DNA of 64,000 nt from Bifidobacterium primatium (GTDB lineage Bacteria > Actinomycetota > Actinomycetes > Actinomycetales > Bifidobacteriaceae), in NCBI RefSeq assembly GCF_002802875.1, contig NZ_PEBI01000001.1, forward strand, positions 23,820 to 87,819, in the 5' to 3' direction. How positions within the stretch are numbered: the first letter of the stretch is position 1; every line of letters starts with the position of its first letter. The notes below the pieces were generated by a model. That model saw only the letters and a list, made by a program, of their open reading frames with translations, searched no databases and was not told where the DNA came from. A program made the position numbers and the translations under genes. This document shows positions 18,560 through 27,854 of this stretch, piece after piece.

Positions 18560-21500
18560 TTACGCGGCGGCGAGGCAGGCCGGGCCGAAGACCGTCTTGA
18601 TCTCGCCGAACAGGGACGTGTCCCTTCGCACGCGGAAGTTGTCGCCGAAGGTGAGCATCGTGGCCCCACCCTTGGCGTCGGTCACGGCAAGCCGCACCTC
18701 GCAGTATCCCGGATGCTGGCGCAGGATGCGGGCGAGGGCCTCCACATGCGCCCTGTCGATGGCGGTGGCCGGCAGCATGATGACCAGCGTGCGCTCGTCC
18801 TCGGCCTCGAGCGTGGGCACCTCCATCTCGGAGGCGCGCAGCGACACGGTCTCGTCGCGCACGTCGACCATGCCGCGGATGCGCACGACGGTGTCGAGCG
18901 CCATGTCGGCGGCGGCGGACTCGTAGGCCTTGCCGAAGAACATGCACTGGATGGAGCTCTCCAGATCCTCGATGGTGACGATGGCCCAGGGGTTGCCCTT
19001 CTTCGACACACGGCGGTCGATGTTGGTGATCAGTCCGGCGAGCGTCACCTGCTCGCGGTCCGGCATCGTCGGCGCGCGGTCGATGAGCTGGGCGATGGAC
19101 ATGTCTCGCAGTCCGGCGAGCACCGAGCTCATGCCGCTGAGCGGATGGTCGGAGACATACAGGCCGAGCATCTCGCGTTCGAAGTTGAGCTTGGTCTTCT
19201 TGTCCCATTCCTCGATGTCGGGGATCTGCACGTCGGCGTCGCCCATCACGTCGTCGCCATCCGCGTCGTCGTCGCCGAGGCCGGCGAACAGGTCGAACTG
19301 ACCTTCGGCCTCCTTGCGTTTGAGCGGCACGATCTGGTTGATGGCCGTCTCGTGGATCTGGAACAGGGCGCGGCGGTTCGGGTCGATGGAGTCGAAGGCG
19401 CCGGCCTTGATGAGCGATTCGACGAGGCGGCGGTTGAGCGCGGTCAGCGGCACGCGCTTGATGTAGTCCATGAAGTTCACGAACCTGCCGTGGGAGCCCT
19501 TGCGCTCGGCGATGATGTCCTCCACGGCCTTCTCGCCGACGTTGCGGATGGCGCCGAGGCCGAAGCGCACGACGTCGCCGACTGCGGAGTACTCGTACAC
19601 GGATTCGTTGACGTCCGGGGAGAGCACCTGGATGCCCATGCGCCTGGCCTCGCCGAGGTACAGTGCCGTCTTGTCCTTGTTGGTGCTGGCGCCCTGCAGC
19701 AGCGCGGCCATGAACTCCGTCGGATAGTGGGTCTTGAGGTAGGCGGTCCAGTAGGAGATCAGGCCGTATGCGGCGGAGTGCGCCTTGTTGAACGCGTATC
19801 CGGAGAACGGCACGAGGATCTCCCACACGGCCTCGGCGGCCTCCTCGGAGTAGCCGTGCTCCTTCATGCCGGCGAAGAACGGAATCTTCTCCTTGGCCAG
19901 CACCTCCGGCTTCTTCTTGCCCATGGCGCGCCTGAGCACATCGGCCTTGCCCAGGGAGTAGCCCGCGAGGATTCGCGCGGCGGACTGCACCTGCTCCTGG
20001 TAGATGATGAGGCCGTACGTCTCGTCGAGCACCTGCTTGAGCGGCTTCTCGAGCTCGGGGTGGATGGGCACGATCTTCTGCAGACCGTTCTTGCGCTTGG
20101 CGTAGTTGGTGTGCGAGTCCATGCTCATGGGGCCCGGACGGTACAGGGCGATGAGTGCGGAGATGTCGTTGAAGTTGTCGGGCTTGAGCGTCTTGAGCAG
20201 TGCGCGCATGCCGTCGGAATCGAGCTGGAACACGCCGAGCGTGTCGCCGCGGGAGAGCAGCTCGTACGTGGCCTTGTCGTCCAGGGGGATCTTGGTGTAG
20301 TCGAGTGTGCCCTTGCCGTTGTGCTCGATGTTCTTGAGCGTGTCGCGGATCACCGTGAGGTTGGAAAGCCCTAGGAAGTCCATCTTGACCAGACCCAGCG
20401 TCTCGCAGGTGTGGTACTCGAACGTGGTGGTCACCGTGCCGTCGGTGCGTTCCAGCAGCGGCGACGTGTCGGTGATCGGCTCGCTTCCCATGATGGTGGC
20501 GCAGGCGTGCACACCGGTCTGGCGGATTAGGCCCTCGATGCCCATGGCCTCCTCGGTGATGCGCTTGACGTCCGGGTCGGAATCGTAGAGCTCGCGGTAT
20601 TCCCTCGCCTCGGCGTATCGCTTGGCGCCGGGGTCGAAGATGTCGTGCAGGCTGATGTCCTTGCCGCCGGTCGCGGCGGGCGGCAGCGCCTTGGTGACGC
20701 GCTCGCCCATCGAAAACTCGTAGCCCATGATGCGTGCGGAGTCCTTCAGTGCCTGCTTGGTCTTGATGGTGCCGTAGATCACGCACTGCGCCACCTTGTC
20801 GTGGCCGTACTTGTCGGCCACGTAGTCGAGCACCTTCATACGGCCCTCGGGGTCGAAGTCGACGTCGATATCCGGCAGGGAGACGCGTTCGGGGTTGAGG
20901 AACCTCTCGAAGATCAGGCCGTGTTCGAGTGGGTCGAGCTCGGTGATGCCCATGGCGTAGGCGACCATGGCGCCTGCAGCGGAGCCTCGGCCGGGGCCGA
21001 CCATGATGCCGTGCTCCTTCGCCCAGTTGATGTAGTCGGAGACGACGAGGAAGTAGCCGGGGAACTGCATCTGGCAGATCACGCCGCACTCGTAGTCGGC
21101 CTGCTTGGAGACCTCGACGGGCACATTGCCCTCGTAACGCTTCTCCAGGCCCTCCTCGACCTTCTTGAGGAAGAGCGAGGTCTCGTCCCAGCCTTCGGGG
21201 CAGTCGAACCGCGGCATGAACGCGCCGTCCTCGCCGTCGTCGAACATCACGTTGCAGCGTTCGGCGATCTCCAGCGTGTTGTCGCATGCCTCGGGCAGGT
21301 CGCGGAACAGTTCGCGCATCTCCTCGGCGGATTTGATGTAGTAGCCGGAGCCGTCGAACTTGAAGCGGTCGGGATCGTCGAGACGCGAGCCGGAGTTGAT
21401 GCACAGCATGGCGTCCTGGGCGCCGCGGTCCGCCTCCAGCACGTAGTGGGAGTCGTTCGTGGCGAGCAGCGGGGCGTTCAGCTTCCTGGCAATGGTCAGC

Positions 21501-22126
21501 AGGTCCTCGGTCACCTGGGTCTCGATCTTCAGACCGTGGTCCATGAGTTCGATGTAGAAGCTGTCCTTGCCGAAGATGTCCTGCAGCTCCCCCGCCGCGC
21601 GCAGGGCCTCGTCGAACTGGCCGAGCCTGAGCCTGGTCTGGATGATGCCGGATGGGCATCCGGAGGAGGCGATCACGCCTTTGGAGTAGGTGGCGAGCAC
21701 CTCCTTGTCCATACGCGGATAGCGCATCACGCGACCTTCGAGGTTGGCCACGGAACTGGCCTTAGTGAGGTTGACGAGTCCCTCGTCGTTCTCCGCCCAC
21801 ATGGTCAGGTGGGTGATGAGGCCGCCGCCGGAGACGTCGTCGCGGCGCTGCGCCTCGGTGCCCCAGTGCACGCGGGACTTGTCCTGTCGGGCGGTCTCCG
21901 GGGTCACATATGCCTCGATGCCGATGATCGGCTTGACGCCGGCCTTCACTGCGGTGCTCCACATCTCGTAGGCGCCGTGCATGTTGCCGTGGTCGGTGAT
22001 GCCGACGGCGGGCATGCCCAGTTCCTTGACCCGGTTCACCAGATTCGGGATCTTCGAGGCCCCATCCAGCAGGGAGTAGTGGGTGTGGTTGTGAAGCTGC
22101 ACAAAGTTCTTCGCCGGTTCAGTCAT
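18560..22126 (-). CDS. dnaE: DNA polymerase III alpha subunit
   Basis: The 1188-residue replicative polymerase. It starts with the PHP domain (VQLHNHTHYSLLDGA, ITDHGNMHGAYEMW). The C-family palm carries GPGRGSAAGAMVAYAMGIT and the metal aspartates in LPDIDVDFD. The finger segment with GVFQLDSDGMR and YRPGPM, the helix-hairpin-helix region, and a C-terminal OB-fold (ITNIDRRVSKKGNPWA) follow. I prefer the ATG at 22126, which has GGTGGAAC upstream, over the one at 22138 that sits too close to its GAGG. It is transcribed alone; azlC follows 91 bases later. Confidence 0.96.
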   Translation of the reverse strand: MTEPAKNFVQLHNHTHYSLLDGASKIPNLVNRVKELGMPAVGITDHGNMHGAYEMWSTAVKAGVKPIIGIEAYVTPETARQDKSRVHWGTEAQRRDDVSGGGLITHLTMWAENDEGLVNLTKASSVANLEGRVMRYPRMDKEVLATYSKGVIASSGCPSGIIQTRLRLGQFDEALRAAGELQDIFGKDSFYIELMDHGLKIETQVTEDLLTIARKLNAPLLATNDSHYVLEADRGAQDAMLCINSGSRLDDPDRFKFDGSGYYIKSAEEMRELFRDLPEACDNTLEIAERCNVMFDDGEDGAFMPRFDCPEGWDETSLFLKKVEEGLEKRYEGNVPVEVSKQADYECGVICQMQFPGYFLVVSDYINWAKEHGIMVGPGRGSAAGAMVAYAMGITELDPLEHGLIFERFLNPERVSLPDIDVDFDPEGRMKVLDYVADKYGHDKVAQCVIYGTIKTKQALKDSARIMGYEFSMGERVTKALPPAATGGKDISLHDIFDPGAKRYAEAREYRELYDSDPDVKRITEEAMGIEGLIRQTGVHACATIMGSEPITDTSPLLERTDGTVTTTFEYHTCETLGLVKMDFLGLSNLTVIRDTLKNIEHNGKGTLDYTKIPLDDKATYELLSRGDTLGVFQLDSDGMRALLKTLKPDNFNDISALIALYRPGPMSMDSHTNYAKRKNGLQKIVPIHPELEKPLKQVLDETYGLIIYQEQVQSAARILAGYSLGKADVLRRAMGKKKPEVLAKEKIPFFAGMKEHGYSEEAAEAVWEILVPFSGYAFNKAHSAAYGLISYWTAYLKTHYPTEFMAALLQGASTNKDKTALYLGEARRMGIQVLSPDVNESVYEYSAVGDVVRFGLGAIRNVGEKAVEDIIAERKGSHGRFVNFMDYIKRVPLTALNRRLVESLIKAGAFDSIDPNRRALFQIHETAINQIVPLKRKEAEGQFDLFAGLGDDDADGDDVMGDADVQIPDIEEWDKKTKLNFEREMLGLYVSDHPLSGMSSVLAGLRDMSIAQLIDRAPTMPDREQVTLAGLITNIDRRVSKKGNPWAIVTIEDLESSIQCMFFGKAYESAAADMALDTVVRIRGMVDVRDETVSLRASEMEVPTLEAEDERTLVIMLPATAIDRAHVEALARILRQHPGYCEVRLAVTDAKGGATMLTFGDNFRVRRDTSLFGEIKTVFGPACLAAA

Positions 22127-22179
22127 ACGTTCCACCATACCTCACGCCCTGCTGGAGGCATGGCGGCGGGTGGACGGGG

Positions 22180-22219
22180 CATCGGCCGACGGACCGGCGC
22201 CATGGTCCGCCGGCCGATG
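22180..22219. repeat. Strong inverted repeat upstream of dnaE
   Basis: A 16-bp inverted repeat with one mismatch (CATCGGCCGACGGACC / GGTCCGCCGGCCGATG) lies in the divergent region between dnaE and the small membrane protein. It has no T-run, so it is a leader or promoter structure rather than a terminator. Function unknown. Confidence 0.55.
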
Positions 22220-22334
22220 TGGACGGACGGTCACGTTTGTCCACATTCCCCCGGGAGCTTGATTTTCCCGTCCCGAGCGTCCGACCATGGAACCGATGGC
22301 CCGCATGACGGCCGTATGAAGGGAGTCGACGACG

Positions 22335-22718
22335 ATGAACGAGCAGCATCCGGCGGTCGGTCATATCGAGGGAATGGGCCCTCGCCCGTTCTCCAAGGCG
22401 GCCATGGCGGCCTTCGGCCTCGCCATGGCCTGTGTGCTGTGCATGGGAGCGGCCGCGGGAGGGTATTGGCATCTCAATCGCGGCGAGTATGATCCCGCCG
22501 ATGCATTGATGCTGCTGGCCGCGATCGCAGCCGCGCTGGCCGGTATCTGCTGCGCGGCCGCGGCGATCATCGTGGGTGTCGTGTCGCTGGTGGAATGCCT
22601 TCGACCGAACCCGCGCACGGGAATGAGGGCCCGCGGCCTGTGGCTGGCCGTCGCCGCCATGGCAATCGCCGCGATGCCGTTGGCGGCGCTGCTGTGGCTG
22701 CGCGCCGCCAACGGCTGA
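22335..22718 (+). CDS. Small predicted membrane protein
   Basis: A 127-residue protein with three hydrophobic helices: residues about 20-45 (AAMAAFGLAMACVLCMGAAAG), 55-85 (ALMLLAAIAAALAGICCAAAA) and 100-122. The pattern resembles the small DUF4190-like membrane proteins of actinobacteria but I cannot confirm the family. The ATG follows GAAGGGAG about 9 bases upstream. It is divergent from dnaE and convergent with the rluD gene; no functional link is evident. Confidence 0.7.
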   Translation: MNEQHPAVGHIEGMGPRPFSKAAMAAFGLAMACVLCMGAAAGGYWHLNRGEYDPADALMLLAAIAAALAGICCAAAAIIVGVVSLVECLRPNPRTGMRARGLWLAVAAMAIAAMPLAALLWLRAANG

Positions 22719-22728
22719 TGCGAGCCGT

Positions 22729-23661
22729 TCAGCGAGCCGTGTCGTCCGTATGACGTTCGCGCAGTATGTCGAGCGCGTGCTGCAGATCGGCGGGGTAATG
22801 CGAGGCGACATGCGTCCACAACCTGGTGCGGGGATGTTTGAAGTCGAGCTCCATGGCATGGAGCCATTGCCTCTCGAGTCCGAGTTCGGCGGCGAGCTTC
22901 GGATTGGCGCCGTACATGTGGTCGCCGACGAGGGGGTGGCCGATGGACGAGAAGTGCACGCGGATCTGATGGGTGCGTCCCGTCTCGAGATTGATCTTCG
23001 CGAGCGTGGCCTCGCCGAAGCGCTCGAGAACATCCCAATGGGTGACCGCCGGCTTGCCTCCGGGTGTGACGGTGAATCGGAAATCCGACACCTTGGCGCG
23101 TCCGATCGGCGCCTCGATGGTGGCCTTGTCCTGCGGCAGGTCGCCCTGTGCCACTGCATGGTAGGTCTTGACCACCTCATGTTCGGAGAACTGTCGGCGC
23201 ATCTCCTTGTAGGCGAGCTCGGACTTGCATACGAGCATGAGGCCGCTGGTGCCGACGTCGAGACGACTGACGATGCCCTGCCGTCCGGGGGCGCCGTAGT
23301 CGGTGATGTGAACGCCGCGGTGCAGCAGGCTGCCGAGCACGGTCGGTCCCGTCCATCCGACGGATGCATGGGCGGCAACGCCCACGGGCTTGTCGACCAC
23401 GACGATGTCGTCGTCCTCATAGGCGATGGCCATGTCGTCAGCGATGGGCTCGGGCTTGGCCTGCGGGGTGACGATGTCGAACTCGACCATGTCACCGGCC
23501 GCGAGCGTGGTCGAACGGTCGCATGGGCGGTGCAGCAGCCTCACCTGGCCGGATGTGATGAGTTCGCTGGCCTTGGACCGTGACTCGCCAGTCATCTTGG
23601 CGACGGCCACGTCGAAGCGGCGGCCGATGAGCGCATCCGGTGCGGGAACGATCGTGGACAT
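22729..23661 (-). CDS. rluD: RluD-type 23S rRNA pseudouridine synthase
   Basis: A 310-residue RluA-family enzyme. An N-terminal S4 RNA-binding domain (residues about 15-75) precedes the catalytic domain with the essential aspartate in VSRLDVGTSGLMLVCKS and the LETGRTHQIRVH segment. RluD makes pseudouridines 1911, 1915 and 1917 of 23S rRNA; whether this paralogue acts there is inferred. The ATG overlaps the lspA stop by one base and has GGAGG 7 bases upstream. It ends the ftsZ-divIVA-lspA gene run. Confidence 0.9.
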   Translation of the reverse strand: MSTIVPAPDALIGRRFDVAVAKMTGESRSKASELITSGQVRLLHRPCDRSTTLAAGDMVEFDIVTPQAKPEPIADDMAIAYEDDDIVVVDKPVGVAAHASVGWTGPTVLGSLLHRGVHITDYGAPGRQGIVSRLDVGTSGLMLVCKSELAYKEMRRQFSEHEVVKTYHAVAQGDLPQDKATIEAPIGRAKVSDFRFTVTPGGKPAVTHWDVLERFGEATLAKINLETGRTHQIRVHFSSIGHPLVGDHMYGANPKLAAELGLERQWLHAMELDFKHPRTRLWTHVASHYPADLQHALDILRERHTDDTAR

Positions 23662-24215
23662 CAGCGAACCTCCGTGGCGTGTGTCGTGGCGGGGGCCGAA
23701 CCGTCTTCCTTCCTCCGTGGGTCACGCAGCGGAATCGACAGGAAGACGAGTGCCACCAGTCCGATTCCCGCGACCATCAGCCAGATGTCGGCGACGTTGC
23801 CCACCGACCAGCCGTAGTCGAGGAAATCCACGACGCTGCCGTTGAGCATGCCGGAGGCATAGATGATGCGGTCGATGAGGTTGCCGACCGCTCCGCCGAA
23901 TGCCAGACCGAGGCATGTCGACCACCATGGCGAGTCGGTGATGAGCCCGGCCACAAGCATGGCCGCAGACATGACGACGGCCAGCAGGGATATCGCCCAT
24001 GTGGTCGACGATCCCATGCCGAGCGACGCGCCGGGGTTGTGCAGCAGGCGCAGCGACAGCAGATGGGGCACCACGGTGACGGAGGAATCGGTGCCCAGAT
24101 GCCCGAGCGCCATGACTTTGGTCAGACGGTCGAGGCCGAGCGCCACTGCGGCGACGCATGCGAAGACGGTCACGCAGAAACCACGTGACCGTCTTGCGGA
24201 GAATAGTTCAGTCAT
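23661..24215 (-). CDS. lspA: Lipoprotein signal peptidase (signal peptidase II)
   Basis: A 184-residue membrane aspartyl protease that removes signal peptides from prolipoproteins. Four transmembrane helices are visible. The catalytic aspartates are D115 in GNLIDR and D143 in GNVADIW; NPGASLG provides the conserved asparagine region. The C-terminal tail (RDPRRKEDG) is charged and cytosolic. It lies 16 bases after divIVA and one base overlaps rluD, so it is part of that operon. Confidence 0.93.
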   Translation of the reverse strand: MTELFSARRSRGFCVTVFACVAAVALGLDRLTKVMALGHLGTDSSVTVVPHLLSLRLLHNPGASLGMGSSTTWAISLLAVVMSAAMLVAGLITDSPWWSTCLGLAFGGAVGNLIDRIIYASGMLNGSVVDFLDYGWSVGNVADIWLMVAGIGLVALVFLSIPLRDPRRKEDGSAPATTHATEVR

Positions 24216-24231
24216 ACCTGATGATCGGCCG

Positions 24232-25527
24232 TCAGTGCTTCAGGCCGCTGGTTTCCATGGACTGATAGTTGTTCGTGTCCGAGATCTGGTTGGTCAGCTG
24301 GCCGAGGAACTCGGTCAGGCGGCTGCGGTACTCGGCCTCGAACTGCTTGAGGCCCTCGATGTTGCCCTCGATGACCTTGGAGTCGGCGTAGAGCTTGTCC
24401 TTGACCTCCTGCGCGTAGTTGTCGGCGGCGTCGCGCGTGCGGCGATCGTACTGATCGGCCACGTCGCGGGTCTTCTTCGCGTTCTCCTCGGCGTTGCGAC
24501 GGGTCTGGGAAGCGTAGCTGTCGGCGTCCGTGCGGGTCTGCTTGCTGTACTCCTCGGATTCCTCGTGGGTCTTCTTGGAGTACTGGTCGGCCTGGCTGCG
24601 GGTCTTCACCGAGTAGTTGTCGGCCTCGGTGCGGGTCTTCTTGCTGTAGGCGTCGGCCTCGGAGTGGACTCGCTGCGAGTAGTTGTCGGCGTCCTGATGG
24701 ATGCGCTTGCTGTAGGCGTCGGCCTTCTGGATGACATCCTCGTGCTTGGCCTGACCGTCGGAGATGAGCTGGTCGCGCTGGGCCTTGCCCTTGTTCACGT
24801 ACTGGTCGTGCAGCTGCATGGCGAGGGCGAGCATCGCGGTGGCGCGCTCGGGTTCGGTGCTGGCGCCGTCGCCCGCGCCGGCGATCTTACGCAGGCTGCC
24901 GGTTTCGGTGGGCGGCTCGACCTTGGAGAGCTGCTCGCGCAGCTGCTCCTCACGGGCCTTGGAGGCTTCGAGCTCGCGGGTCAGGTTGGCGATCTGCGTG
25001 TTCGCCTGGGCGGCCTGGCCGTTGGAGCTGTTCTGGGAGTGCTGCAGGTTGGCAATCTGCTGCTTGGCCGCGTTGAGCTGGTTGTTCAGCTCGGCGGAGC
25101 GTCGGCGCTCGGCATCGAGCTGGGCGGCGGCACCGTCGCTCTTGGCGCTCTGGGCGGTGAGCTGGTCGATCTGGGCGTTGAGCTGGTCCACCTGGGACTT
25201 GAGCTGGGCGTTCTGGTTCACCAGCGCCTGCACCTGCTCGGCGTCGGCGCCCTGAGCCGGCTCCTTGGTGCTGGACTTGGCCTGGGCGAGCTCGTTGCGC
25301 AGCGAGTTGTTCTCATTGGTCAGCTGCGAGATCTTGTCGTTCAGCGCGGCCACATCCGGACCGAGAGACTGGGTGGAACCCGACTGCGCTGCCTGGCTGC
25401 CAAGGGCCTCTACCGTCTCGGTGACCTCATCGAGGAAGTCATCGACCTCGTCGATGTCGTAGCCTTCCTTGAAACGAACCGTCTGGAAAATATGGTTACG
25501 AATATCATTCGGTGTCAACAGGGCCAT
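24232..25527 (-). CDS. divIVA: DivIVA/Wag31-like polar coiled-coil protein
   Basis: A 431-residue coiled-coil protein placing growth or division machinery at curved membrane. The N-terminus (LLTPNDIRNHIFQTVRF, then YDIDEVDDFLDEV) is the DivIVA membrane-binding domain. Residues about 60-180 form a glutamine- and asparagine-rich coiled coil. Residues about 255-370 are tandem 11-residue units of the form DaYSkkTRtEA, a hendecad coiled coil. I chose the ATG at 25527 (MALLTPND), the usual DivIVA start; an in-frame GTG at 25545 is the alternative. It lies between yggT and lspA. Confidence 0.93.
   Translation of the reverse strand: MALLTPNDIRNHIFQTVRFKEGYDIDEVDDFLDEVTETVEALGSQAAQSGSTQSLGPDVAALNDKISQLTNENNSLRNELAQAKSSTKEPAQGADAEQVQALVNQNAQLKSQVDQLNAQIDQLTAQSAKSDGAAAQLDAERRRSAELNNQLNAAKQQIANLQHSQNSSNGQAAQANTQIANLTRELEASKAREEQLREQLSKVEPPTETGSLRKIAGAGDGASTEPERATAMLALAMQLHDQYVNKGKAQRDQLISDGQAKHEDVIQKADAYSKRIHQDADNYSQRVHSEADAYSKKTRTEADNYSVKTRSQADQYSKKTHEESEEYSKQTRTDADSYASQTRRNAEENAKKTRDVADQYDRRTRDAADNYAQEVKDKLYADSKVIEGNIEGLKQFEAEYRSRLTEFLGQLTNQISDTNNYQSMETSGLKH
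24410..24760 (-). repeat. Hendecad (33-bp) coding repeats in divIVA
   Basis: About ten consecutive 11-codon units encode variants of AD-x-YS-x-KTR-x-E, such as ADAYSKKTRTE and ADNYSVKTRSQ. The protein repeat is regular while codons have diverged, so this is an old expansion within the coiled coil rather than a fresh DNA duplication. Confidence 0.8.
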
Positions 25528-25668
25528 TGCAGATCCCAACCTCACTCTCAGCTCAACAAACGAGCTTATGAAATTACGTACTCAAACTCATGCTAGCACG
25601 CAGCCTAAGACTGCACGGCATTTTCTACGCGCATTCTCGCGTTTTGGAACGGGTGTGCCCCCGTCGCA

Positions 25669-25953
25669 TCAGATCAGTATCTGGAGTATCACCAATGCAA
25701 AATACAGCACGATGAAACTCACGTCAAGATAGACCGCACCGAGCGGGACGGGACGGATGTACCTCCGCAGCCAGCGCAGCGGCGGCTCCGTCAAACCGTA
25801 TATGACGTCGATGACCGACAGCAGTACGCCGCGCGGACGCCATCGCGGGGCCAGCACATTGGCCCAGTCGAGGATCATACGCACGAACAGCACGAAGATA
25901 TAGGCGTTGATGAGCCAGTCGAGAACGAGTCGCAACAGATAGATCAGAGTCAT
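25669..25953 (-). CDS. yggT: YggT family membrane protein
   Basis: A 94-residue protein with two hydrophobic helices (residues about 8-30 and 70-92) around the conserved loop GLTEPPLRWLRRYIRP, the hallmark of YggT. In gram-positive bacteria it sits beside sepF and divIVA and is thought to help the division or elongation machinery; its biochemical role is unknown. Gene order here (ftsZ, sepF, yggT, divIVA) is the standard one. Confidence 0.92.
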   Translation of the reverse strand: MTLIYLLRLVLDWLINAYIFVLFVRMILDWANVLAPRWRPRGVLLSVIDVIYGLTEPPLRWLRRYIRPVPLGAVYLDVSFIVLYFALVILQILI

Positions 25954-25999
25954 ACCGCAACAGTATCAGCGTAGGGGACGCCGTTCGCCACGCGTGGAA

Positions 26000-26479
26000 T
26001 CACGCGCCGAAGATATCGGCGTTCTTGTCGGCCGAGGTCTCCTCCACCTTGATGTTGACCTGCGCCGGGCTGAGCAGGAACACACGCGGGGTGACGCGTT
26101 CGATCGATCCGCGTACGCCGAACACGACCCCGGCGGAGAAATCGACGATGCGATAGGCGATGCTCTCCTCGACGCCGGTGAGATTCAGGACCACGGGCAC
26201 GCCGTCGCGGATGGCGCGACCGACCAGCTGGGCCTCCTCATATGACTTCGGGTGAATCGTGGTGATCCGGTTCAGCTGTCCCTTGAACGGCGTGGCATGC
26301 GACCTGGGCGCGGAGGCGACCGGCGTGGAGGCCGGCGCCGCCGCGGGGGTGACGGTACGGTCGGAATCAAACGACGACGAATCCTCGGTGTACGGGTCGT
26401 CCTGCACGATGTCGTCATCCTCGTCGACGACATCGGCCATACCGAGATACGACATTGTCTTCTTCATGAAACCGGCCAT
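26000..26479 (-). CDS. sepF: Cell division protein SepF
   Basis: A 159-residue FtsZ membrane anchor. The N-terminus (MAGFMKKTMSYLGMAD) is the amphipathic membrane-binding helix; an acidic, alanine-proline linker follows, and residues about 70-150 are the SepF domain (HPKSYEEAQLVGRAIRDG, VLNLTG, RIVDFSAGVVFG). In actinobacteria, which lack FtsA, SepF is the main FtsZ anchor. The ATG has GGAGG 6 bases upstream and lies 24 bases after ftsZ. Confidence 0.95.
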   Translation of the reverse strand: MAGFMKKTMSYLGMADVVDEDDDIVQDDPYTEDSSSFDSDRTVTPAAAPASTPVASAPRSHATPFKGQLNRITTIHPKSYEEAQLVGRAIRDGVPVVLNLTGVEESIAYRIVDFSAGVVFGVRGSIERVTPRVFLLSPAQVNIKVEETSADKNADIFGA

Positions 26480-26503
26480 AGCTGCCCTCCAGTACCAGTA
26501 TTA

Positions 26504-27763
26504 TCAGCGCAGGAAATCGGGGATGTCCAGATCGCCGGGATCGGAATCCGGCATCGTGGTGTGCGGCGCGACGACATGCTGCTCGCTCGTGTCGTCATAG
26601 GACGGACGGGCCGGGGCGGCCGGCTGTGCCGGAGCCACGGGGGCCGGGGCGGGAGCGGGGGCCGCCGGTTCCTCCTGAGCCGGGGCGGCCTGCTGCTTCG
26701 GCTGCTGCGACTTGGCGTTCATGGCGTCGAGACGCAGCTCGGGAATCTGCGGCACGCTCACGTCGGAGCGATCGGCCGGACGGTACGAGTTGACCGTGTT
26801 CTTCTTGGAATCGAAGCCGGCCGCGATGACGGTGACGCGCACCTCGTCGCCGTAGGAGTCGTCGAGTGCCAGACCCCAGATGATCTGCGCCTCGGGGTGG
26901 ATGGCCTCGCGGACCAGTTCGGCGGCCTCGCTGGCCTCCTGCATCGTGAGGTCGGTCGGACCGGCGATGTTGAGCAGCGCGCCGTGGGCGCCCTCGATGC
27001 TCGATTCGAGCAGCGGGGAGCTGATGGCGATCTCGGCGGCCTGGCTGGCGCGGTCCTCCCCGCGGGCGGAGCCGATGCCGAACAGCGCCGTGCCCGCGTC
27101 CTTGAGGATGGCGGTGACGTCGGCGAAGTCCACGTGGATGTAGGAGTTCATCGTGATCAGGTCGGTGATGCCCTGAACGCCGGCCAGCAGGGCCGAATCG
27201 GCGGTCTTGAAGGCGTCTATGACGCTGACGGAGCGATCGGACAGATCGAGCAGCCTGTCGTTCGGAATGACGATGAGCGCGTCGACTTCCTTGCTCAGGT
27301 TCTCGATGCCGGAGTCCGCGGAGGCGGAGCGACGCGGACCCTCGAAGCTGAACGGACGGGTGACCACGGCGATGGTGAGTGCGCCGAGCTGGCGGGCGCA
27401 ACGGGCGACCAGCGGGCTGGCGCCGGTTCCGGTGCCGCCGCCCTCGCCGCAGGTGACGAACACCATATCGGCGCCCTTGAGGGCCTCCTCGATGTCGGAC
27501 TGGTGGTCCTGGGCCGCCTTGGCGCCCTTCTCCGGGTCGGCGCCGGCGCCCAGACCGCGGTTCGAGGCGTCGGAAAGAGAGATCTTGACATCGGCATCCG
27601 AGCGCAGCAAATCCTTGGCATCGGTGTTGACGGCAACGAATTCAACGTTCTGTAGTCCCTCGGCGATCATGCGGTTCACCGCGTTACCGCCGGCTCCGCC
27701 CACACCGACGACCTTGATGAGGGTCTTATCGCTGAAGTTCTCAGCCTGGGCAATGTCGCTCAC
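26504..27763 (-). CDS. ftsZ: Cell division GTPase FtsZ
   Basis: A 419-residue tubulin-like GTPase forming the division ring. It shows VVGVGGAGGNAVNRMI (nucleotide binding), the GGGTGTGASPL signature loop near residue 110, and the T7 loop region with VDFADV. After residue 320 comes a proline-alanine-glutamine linker, then the conserved C-terminal peptide (GDLDIPDFLR) that binds SepF. The GTG at 27763 follows AGGAG with 6 bases between. The usual ftsQ/ftsW/mur genes are not upstream; dusB is. Confidence 0.97.
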   Translation of the reverse strand: MSDIAQAENFSDKTLIKVVGVGGAGGNAVNRMIAEGLQNVEFVAVNTDAKDLLRSDADVKISLSDASNRGLGAGADPEKGAKAAQDHQSDIEEALKGADMVFVTCGEGGGTGTGASPLVARCARQLGALTIAVVTRPFSFEGPRRSASADSGIENLSKEVDALIVIPNDRLLDLSDRSVSVIDAFKTADSALLAGVQGITDLITMNSYIHVDFADVTAILKDAGTALFGIGSARGEDRASQAAEIAISSPLLESSIEGAHGALLNIAGPTDLTMQEASEAAELVREAIHPEAQIIWGLALDDSYGDEVRVTVIAAGFDSKKNTVNSYRPADRSDVSVPQIPELRLDAMNAKSQQPKQQAAPAQEEPAAPAPAPAPVAPAQPAAPARPSYDDTSEQHVVAPHTTMPDSDPGDLDIPDFLR

Positions 27764-27854
27764 TGTATGCTCCTGTCACTCACGGTTATGCCTAACTTTA
27801 TCGCAGTATTACCGTTCAATCGTGAATATTCTATAGCGTGTATGGGTTTTTCAA

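Noticed and set aside
22119..23495. Long minus-strand frame of 458 codons overlapping rluD and extending to dnaE
   Set aside because: Composition is arginine/serine-rich shadow coding; rluD and the small membrane protein explain the region in other frames.
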